This document shows positions 7,408 to 11,025 of a DNA stretch of 11,025 bases, in pieces. This DNA is from an uncultured Lachnospiraceae bacterium. Its GTDB lineage: Bacteria; Bacillota; Clostridia; Lachnospirales; Lachnospiraceae. The position numbers and the translations under genes are program-made. Location: contig CADCOU010000360.1 of NCBI GenBank assembly GCA_902803155.1, positions 1 to 11,025 of the forward strand. Direction: 5' to 3'. The notes under the pieces are model-generated. The model was not told the DNA's origin, ran no database searches, and saw only the letters and a list, made by a program, of their open reading frames with translations. Position 1 is the first letter of the stretch. Each line of letters starts with the position of its first letter.

Positions 7408-7475
7408 GCTTGTTCCTGCCAAGGTGGGTTAATGGCTATCCCGGAATACCTGTGCGAACAGATCGGAGAAATAAG

Positions 7476-8978
7476 ATGAGAGAGATCTATCTGGGGATTG
7501 ATGTAGGTACCACCGGCCTTCGGGCCGGTTTTTACCTTGCGGACGGAAACTGTATCGGATACGGAACATCTGCGCTCACGCTGTCGAGGCCGTCTCTCAC
7601 CTGGGCAGAACAGGATCCGTCTGATTGGATGAGTGCAATGGAAATCGCAGTGAAGTCAGGCCTCTCGGAGTATGGAATCCAACCGGAGGAGGTTGTCTCC
7701 ATGGCGGTTGCTTCCACCTGCTGCAGTGTCATACTTTGCAACAGAAAAGGGAATCCTCTCAGGAATTGTATTATGTGGATGGATGTACGTGCAGCGGACG
7801 AGCAGGACGAGATTCTGGAGAAGACAGGAGAAAGGCTGTCTGCAGAGTGGATGCCCGCGAAACTATTATGGCTGAAACGCCATGAAACCGACCTGTATAA
7901 CAGGGCGGAAGTCATTTGTGAGTGTCAGGACTATCTTACATATAAATTGACAGGACTGTGGTCTGTTAATATCAATACGGCCTGTAATTGGGGCTATGAC
8001 GCAGATAAGGAGGCATTTCCCGCCTGGTTTTATGAGAAGATCGGGCTTGCGGATGCCATGGAACGTTTTCCTTCAGAACGTGTCTATCGAGTGGGGGATC
8101 CCATCGGACCACTGACACCCGCAGCCGCAAACAGACTCGGACTCTCAGAAAAAACGCTTGTTTCACAGGGCGGCGTGGATGCATCCATCGGAATTCTGGG
8201 AATGGGTGTATCCGGACCCGGTACGGTCGCTTTGATGACCGGTACATCCAATCTGGCGATGCTCCTGACAAAGGAACCGCTGTTCAGGGAGAGCACTATC
8301 AATACCGGACCGCATCATCTCTATCCGGGATATTATACTTCCGTGCGAGGTCAGCTTTCCTCCAGTGCGATTCTCAAATGGTTCCGCGATGAGATATGTA
8401 AGGCGGCAGAAGAACCGGATTTCTATGAACGCATGGAAGAAGAAGCGGCAAAGATACCACCTGGCTCGGAAGGACTCCTGGTTCTGGACTATTGGCAGGG
8501 AAACCGTCAACCATTTTATGATCCGCGGGTAAGGGGAATGATTTACGGATTTTCTCTCGGTCATACCAGAGCCCATCTGTATAGGGCGCTGATGGAGGGG
8601 ATTTCATACGGAACTTGCAACCTGCTTAGACAGTTTACGCGCTCCGGCGGAGAGATTCGCAATGTCCATATCTCCGGGGGCTCTGCCGCATCAAGGCTCT
8701 ATCTGCAGATGCAGGCGGATGTATGCGGCTTGACCTTCCGGGTTCCGGAGGACAGGCAGTCCGTCTCTAAGGGAGCTGCAATCTGCGCGGCGAAAGCAGC
8801 CGGCGTTTTCCAAACATTGGAAGATGGAACCAAAACGATGGTACGTTTTTCAGAAGTGTTTGAGCCGGATCTTTCACGGCACAGGACTTATGAGGAGATC
8901 TTCCTGCAATATGAAGCATTGTATCCGGAACTCAAAGACTGGATGCACGACACGACACGAGCAGCAGGCGGAATCTGA
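7476..8978 (+). CDS. FGGY-family carbohydrate kinase
   Basis: A 500-residue cytoplasmic kinase of the FGGY family (ribulokinase/xylulokinase/glycerol kinase/LsrK relatives), transferring phosphate from ATP to a sugar or sugar alcohol. The N-terminal lobe starts with the phosphate-binding GIDVGTTGLRA (D9) and has WMDVRA in the substrate region. The catalytic aspartate is D235 in QGGVDASIG. The C-terminal lobe has TGTSNLAM, QGNRQPFYDPRVRG and the adenosine-binding HISGGSAASRLYLQMQADVCG. Length is normal. The start at ATG 7476 has GGAGAA (7465-7470) at ideal spacing. A GTG at 7401 would add 25 residues with no family match. By feel it is nearest to ribulokinase-like FGGY proteins, but the substrate cannot be assigned. 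It would trap the imported molecule and probably generate the DeoR inducer. Confidence 0.92.
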   Translation: MREIYLGIDVGTTGLRAGFYLADGNCIGYGTSALTLSRPSLTWAEQDPSDWMSAMEIAVKSGLSEYGIQPEEVVSMAVASTCCSVILCNRKGNPLRNCIMWMDVRAADEQDEILEKTGERLSAEWMPAKLLWLKRHETDLYNRAEVICECQDYLTYKLTGLWSVNINTACNWGYDADKEAFPAWFYEKIGLADAMERFPSERVYRVGDPIGPLTPAAANRLGLSEKTLVSQGGVDASIGILGMGVSGPGTVALMTGTSNLAMLLTKEPLFRESTINTGPHHLYPGYYTSVRGQLSSSAILKWFRDEICKAAEEPDFYERMEEEAAKIPPGSEGLLVLDYWQGNRQPFYDPRVRGMIYGFSLGHTRAHLYRALMEGISYGTCNLLRQFTRSGGEIRNVHISGGSAASRLYLQMQADVCGLTFRVPEDRQSVSKGAAICAAKAAGVFQTLEDGTKTMVRFSEVFEPDLSRHRTYEEIFLQYEALYPELKDWMHDTTRAAGGI

Positions 8979-9018
8979 GAATCTTCCCGGAAACTTTGCG
9001 GCAAAGCCCTGAAAAAAC

Positions 9019-9047
9019 TTGCCAGGTGTACCAGGAACTGGTACATA
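9019..9047 (+). promoter_or_regulatory. Candidate promoter of the phosphoribosyltransferase gene
   Basis: TTGCCA (9019-9024) and TACATA (9042-9047) are 17 bases apart; TATAAC at 9046 is an alternative -10 with poorer spacing. It gives a leader of about 80 bases before the ATG at 9134. No terminator is seen after the kinase gene, so read-through from the upstream cluster is also possible. A perfect palindrome occupies the spacer. Confidence 0.5.
9027..9045. promoter_or_regulatory. Candidate operator: perfect 8-base inverted repeat in a promoter spacer
   Basis: TGTACCAG-GAA-CTGGTACA is a perfect inverted repeat with a 3-base centre. It lies between the candidate -35 and -10 boxes and touches the latter, which is where a repressor dimer would block RNA polymerase. 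It could instead form a short RNA hairpin, but there is no T run directly after it. The binding protein is unknown, and the motif differs from the repeat in front of the DeoR gene. Confidence 0.55.
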
Positions 9048-9073
9048 TAACTTGAGCAGATTAGAAATTTTTG

Positions 9074-9111
9074 ATGACAGAACCGTAAGAGTTGTCATAT
9101 CTGTATAGATA
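9074..9111 (+). other. Two small leader hairpins before the phosphoribosyltransferase gene
   Basis: ATGACAG (9074-9080) can pair with TTGTCAT (9092-9098) around an 11-base loop AACCGTAAGAG. Immediately next to it, TATCT (9098-9102) can pair with AGATA (9107-9111) around GTAT. They share base 9098, so the two stems nearly stack. The purine-rich Shine-Dalgarno region follows at once. The loop contains CCGTAA, reminiscent of purine riboswitch loops, but the conserved purine-riboswitch core is not found, so no riboswitch is claimed. Confidence 0.3.
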
Positions 9112-9133
9112 GAGAAAAGAAGGAGGGAATACC

Positions 9134-9733
9134 ATGAACCATTTTTCAGAAGCACCTACAGAGATCATCTCCCACGACGGAGCGGAATTCCTTCGCGTGA
9201 CGCTGGGGGACAGAGACTATGAACTGCCATTCAAGGTTCTTGGTGGAAAAAAAGTCGGATTTCTGGATATCTCAGGACAGGTCAGTCTGATCGAAAGTGC
9301 CGCGAAGCAGTTGGCAGAACGCCTGAATAGTGCAGGGGTTGAATTTGACACTATTCTGAATCCGGTTTCCAAGAGTAATGCGCTGGCGCATGCCATAGCG
9401 CTGCGCTGGTCTGAAAACCATCCGGAACAGTCCCGCACAGTCGTGGCACGCAAAAGTGCCGGCACCTCTGGTATATCGGCGAACTATCGGTCTGTTACTA
9501 CAAATCATGAACAGACATTATCCCTGACGGAGGATGATGTGGAATATATCCGTGGCAAGAAAATCCTGTTGGTGGATGATGTTTTTGGAGGCGGCGGAAC
9601 GACCAGTGCTCTGATGGAACTATCCCGGAAAGCAGGCGCGGAAGTTACTGCTCATGCAGTCATCGGAATTGAACAAGGCGCAGCGATTCCCGAGGGCCTG
9701 TTCTATTTGTTTACGCTTCCGGTTATCGCATAG
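9134..9733 (+). CDS. Phosphoribosyltransferase-family protein (adenine/xanthine PRT-like)
   Basis: A 199-residue cytoplasmic protein of the type I phosphoribosyltransferase fold, which joins a nucleobase to the ribose phosphate of PRPP in salvage, or acts as a regulator. The PRPP motif is ILLVDDVFGGGGTT (D148-D149 then 152-157). The acidic pair is normal, but the following residues are four glycines where APRT has A-T-G-G. NPVSKSNALAHA (76-87) takes the place of the family's 'PESKGIPLAHA'-type pyrophosphate loop, and VVARKS (103-108) matches the flexible-loop start. The N-terminal 45 residues (hood region) are not diagnostic. GGAGGG precedes the ATG. The gene lies 155 bases beyond the kinase with its own candidate promoter and palindrome, so it is probably a separately regulated unit. 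The base specificity is unknown. Confidence 0.8.
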   Translation: MNHFSEAPTEIISHDGAEFLRVTLGDRDYELPFKVLGGKKVGFLDISGQVSLIESAAKQLAERLNSAGVEFDTILNPVSKSNALAHAIALRWSENHPEQSRTVVARKSAGTSGISANYRSVTTNHEQTLSLTEDDVEYIRGKKILLVDDVFGGGGTTSALMELSRKAGAEVTAHAVIGIEQGAAIPEGLFYLFTLPVIA

Positions 9734-9765
9734 GTCTTACGTGAAATTTTATATAATTAAAGATT

Positions 9766-9795
9766 GAAGAATCTCCCGTTGCCGGGGGATTCTTC
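9766..9795. terminator. Two-way terminator hairpin between convergent genes
   Basis: GAAGAATCTCCCG (9766-9778) pairs with CGGGGGATTCTTC (9783-9795) over 13 bases with one G-U pair and loop TTGC. Rightward it is followed by GTTCTTT. Leftward the complement reads into an AT-rich stretch. It sits between the stop codons of the forward phosphoribosyltransferase gene and the reverse aminotransferase gene, as expected for a shared terminator. Confidence 0.85.
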
Positions 9796-9836
9796 GTTCT
9801 TTGACTATGTCATATGTCAGAATATAATATGGTTTT

Positions 9837-10676
9837 TCATTTTGTCGCGGTAAGGTACTCTTCCAGCAGGGCGTCCAGGATCTCTTTCCGAAGTTCCGGC
9901 TGCCTGCCGCCGACCGCCTTTCCGTCGATCTCATCCGCGTAGCAGACCAGTTTGCTGGAGCTGGTGATCAGGACTTCTTCTGCGGAAAACAGCTCTTCGA
10001 GAGTGAAGGCTTCTTCGCGCACTTCATGCCCCAGTTCTTTCCATTTCCGGATGAGATGGGCCCGTGCGATACCGGGCAGGATCAGATTGTCGGTCGGATG
10101 CGTGCGGAGAACACCGTCCTGGATAATATGTACATTGCTGTGCGAGCATTCTGTCACTTGTCCGCCCGGACGATAGAAGACGGTCTCCTGGCACCCTGCC
10201 ATTTTCGCCTTCTGGGAAGCCATAACATTCGGGATCAGGTTCAGCGTCTTGATATTGCAGTGGAAATAGCGGGTGTCTTCGGTCGTGATCATGCGGATCG
10301 GGGCGTAGATGTTTCCCTGGGACGCCGGGCGGAGCATGATCCAGAGGTTGCCGGTCAGCTCTTCGAAGTCGTGGGAGCGCATGGCGGTTCCGCGCGTCAC
10401 CTGATAGTAGATGAACTGATCACCGGTATCCACCTTCTTTACGAGATCTTCCAGAAGAGCTTTCAGCTCCTGTTTTTCCAGAGGGATACGGATATCCAGC
10501 ATCCCGGCGCTGCGGTAGAAGCGGTCGAGGTGCTCGTCCATCGCGAATATATGATAGTTGCGGCACGGACCGGCGTCATAGACACCGTCTCCGAACCAGC
10601 AGACGCGGTCGTTCATCGGTATCATCATCTCTTCGATCAGGCCGATCTTCCCGTTGTAGTAACCAAGATTCTGCAT
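9837..10676 (-). CDS. dat: D-amino-acid aminotransferase (class IV, PLP-dependent)
   Basis: A 279-residue cytoplasmic enzyme of fold-type IV that exchanges amino groups between D-amino acids and 2-oxo acids, for example D-alanine with 2-oxoglutarate to give D-glutamate for peptidoglycan. It has the family start DRVCWFGDGVYDAG (23-36) and the D-specific carboxylate trap RGTAMRSHDF, with R100 and H102. The PLP lysine is K143 in NIKTLNLIPNV, and VTECSHSN supplies E176 against the pyridine nitrogen. NLILPGIAR is the phosphate-side motif. R-x-H is what separates D-amino-acid from branched-chain aminotransferases. Length matches the family (about 280). The ATG at 10676 is preceded on the minus strand by GGGAGG. 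The open frame continues upstream to 11003, but that extension lies over the divergent promoter region and is not family-like. Confidence 0.9.
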   Translation of the reverse strand: MQNLGYYNGKIGLIEEMMIPMNDRVCWFGDGVYDAGPCRNYHIFAMDEHLDRFYRSAGMLDIRIPLEKQELKALLEDLVKKVDTGDQFIYYQVTRGTAMRSHDFEELTGNLWIMLRPASQGNIYAPIRMITTEDTRYFHCNIKTLNLIPNVMASQKAKMAGCQETVFYRPGGQVTECSHSNVHIIQDGVLRTHPTDNLILPGIARAHLIRKWKELGHEVREEAFTLEELFSAEEVLITSSSKLVCYADEIDGKAVGGRQPELRKEILDALLEEYLTATK

Positions 10677-10758
10677 AATTGCCTCCCATCCTGCAAATGC
10701 AGGCCAATCCAAAGCAGTCCCGCCGCTTCCTGAGGGGCAGGGATACTTCCTCTCACTG

Positions 10759-10779
10759 TGTTCTATACAGTTTAGAACA
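10759..10779. promoter_or_regulatory. Candidate operator: perfect inverted repeat between divergent genes
   Basis: TGTTCTA (10759-10765) and TAGAACA (10773-10779) are perfect 7-base arms around a 7-base spacer. The repeat covers the candidate minus-strand -10 box of the aminotransferase gene and lies about 27 bases upstream of the plus-strand -35 box. A bound regulator could therefore act on one or both directions. The regulator is unknown. Confidence 0.5.
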
Positions 10780-10789
10780 AACCGCGCAA
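10762..10789 (-). promoter_or_regulatory. Candidate promoter of the D-amino-acid aminotransferase gene
   Basis: On the minus strand TTGCGC (10789-10784) and TATAGA (10767-10762) are 16 bases apart. The predicted leader is about 80 bases and includes CCTGCA-TT-TGCAGG (10690-10703), a small hairpin right before the GGGAGG ribosome binding site. Confidence 0.5.
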
Positions 10790-10805
10790 TAAAGGAAGAG
10801 AGAAG

Positions 10806-10834
10806 TTGCAGGATGCAGTCATACACGATAACAT
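10806..10834 (+). promoter_or_regulatory. Candidate promoter of the truncated gene at the right edge
   Basis: TTGCAG (10806-10811) and TAACAT (10829-10834) are exactly 17 bases apart. The predicted start near 10841 is 45 bases before ATG 10886 and 18 bases before the in-frame ATG 10859. It is divergent from the aminotransferase promoter. Confidence 0.45.
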
Positions 10835-10885
10835 GAATGCAGGCAAAATACAGAAGAAATGATACAGGAACTGCAGGTTGGGAAA

Positions 10886-11025
10886 ATGGCAGGAAACCGG
10901 AGAGATTATCACAACAGGCGCAGATACTACAGGCGGAAAAGAGGCTCGGCGGCAGGGAAGGTGGGCCGCCTTGTGCTTCTTGCGCTGTTTGTCCTGCTTG
11001 CATTCCGCTATCAGGACGTCAACCG
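10886..11025 (+). CDS. N-terminus of a basic, membrane-anchored protein (3' end outside window)
   Basis: An open frame of 46 codons runs off the right edge. Its first 28 residues are very basic (MAGNRRDYHNRRRYYRRKRG), followed by one hydrophobic segment VGRLVLLALFVLLAFRY and then a polar residue run. This is the layout of a bitopic protein with a short cytoplasmic tail, as in many Firmicutes cell-envelope proteins; no family can be named from so little. An in-frame ATG at 10859 would add nine residues; neither start has a strong Shine-Dalgarno. An in-frame TAA at 10829-10831 sets the upstream limit. It is divergent from the aminotransferase gene and has a plausible promoter. Confidence 0.6.
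   Translation, partial: MAGNRRDYHNRRRYYRRKRGSAAGKVGRLVLLALFVLLAFRYQDVN

Noticed and set aside
7401..7475. GTG start for the FGGY kinase
   Set aside because: No ribosome binding site and no family-like residues; ATG 7476 has GGAGAA at proper distance.
8994..9006. Palindrome CTTTGC-G-GCAAAG after the kinase gene as a terminator
   Set aside because: Very short with an impossible one-base loop (five pairs with a 3-base loop at best) and no T run.
9048..9110. Purine riboswitch in front of the phosphoribosyltransferase gene
   Set aside because: A CCGTAA loop and a TATAA are present, but the conserved three-way junction bases and the loop-loop partner are not found in the right order.
10677..11003. 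N-terminal extension of the aminotransferase frame upstream of 10676
   Set aside because: The ATG at 10676 has a good ribosome binding site and the normal family start. The extension crosses candidate promoters and a plus-strand gene and has no family match.

Overview
The window looks like chromosomal DNA of a Gram-positive anaerobe of the Clostridia, most probably Lachnospiraceae-like. Pointers are strong AGGAGG-type ribosome binding sites in front of most genes, sigma-A-like promoters, moderate GC content, a lipoprotein-like binding protein, and proteins that read like Firmicutes families. No species can be named from sequence alone. There are no mobile elements, CRISPR arrays, tRNAs or rRNAs, and no gene-free stretch longer than about 210 bases.

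Layout. (1) Positions 2-595: the 3' part of an EamA/DMT-family transporter, closed by a stem-loop terminator. (2) Positions 644-8978: a forward cluster with a strong promoter at its head. Its genes are a DeoR-family repressor, a sugar-type periplasmic-binding protein, a two-domain ABC ATPase, two RbsC-like permeases, an M42-like metallo-hydrolase and an FGGY carbohydrate kinase. (3) Positions 9019-9733: a phosphoribosyltransferase-like gene with its own candidate promoter, in which a perfect 19-base inverted repeat fills the spacer. (4) A two-way terminator hairpin at 9766-9795 separates it from a convergent gene on the minus strand, a D-amino-acid aminotransferase (9837-10676). (5) A divergent promoter region at 10759-10834 with another perfect inverted repeat. 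(6) The first 46 codons of a small, basic, membrane-anchored protein running off the right edge.

How the genes fit together. The cluster is a complete import-and-phosphorylate module. The binding protein captures a small polyol, sugar or sugar-like compound, the ATPase and permeases import it, the kinase phosphorylates it, and the DeoR protein probably senses the phosphorylated product. The gene types and order recall ribose/AI-2-type (rbs/lsr) operons. However, there is no ribokinase, isomerase, aldolase, LsrF or LsrG. In the position of a second catabolic enzyme sits an M42-like hydrolase in which one expected metal-ligand aspartate appears to be methionine. The simplest inference is that the imported compound is a conjugate, for example a sugar amide-linked to an amino acid, that is hydrolysed and phosphorylated. 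The substrate cannot be determined from the sequence.

Main points worth a second look: the altered M42-like hydrolase and its pairing with an FGGY kinase; the ABC ATPase with a degenerate first signature and no acidic pair in its second Walker B; the phosphoribosyltransferase with a glycine-rich PRPP loop and an operator-like palindrome in its promoter; and the operator-like palindromes at the DeoR and D-amino-acid aminotransferase promoters.
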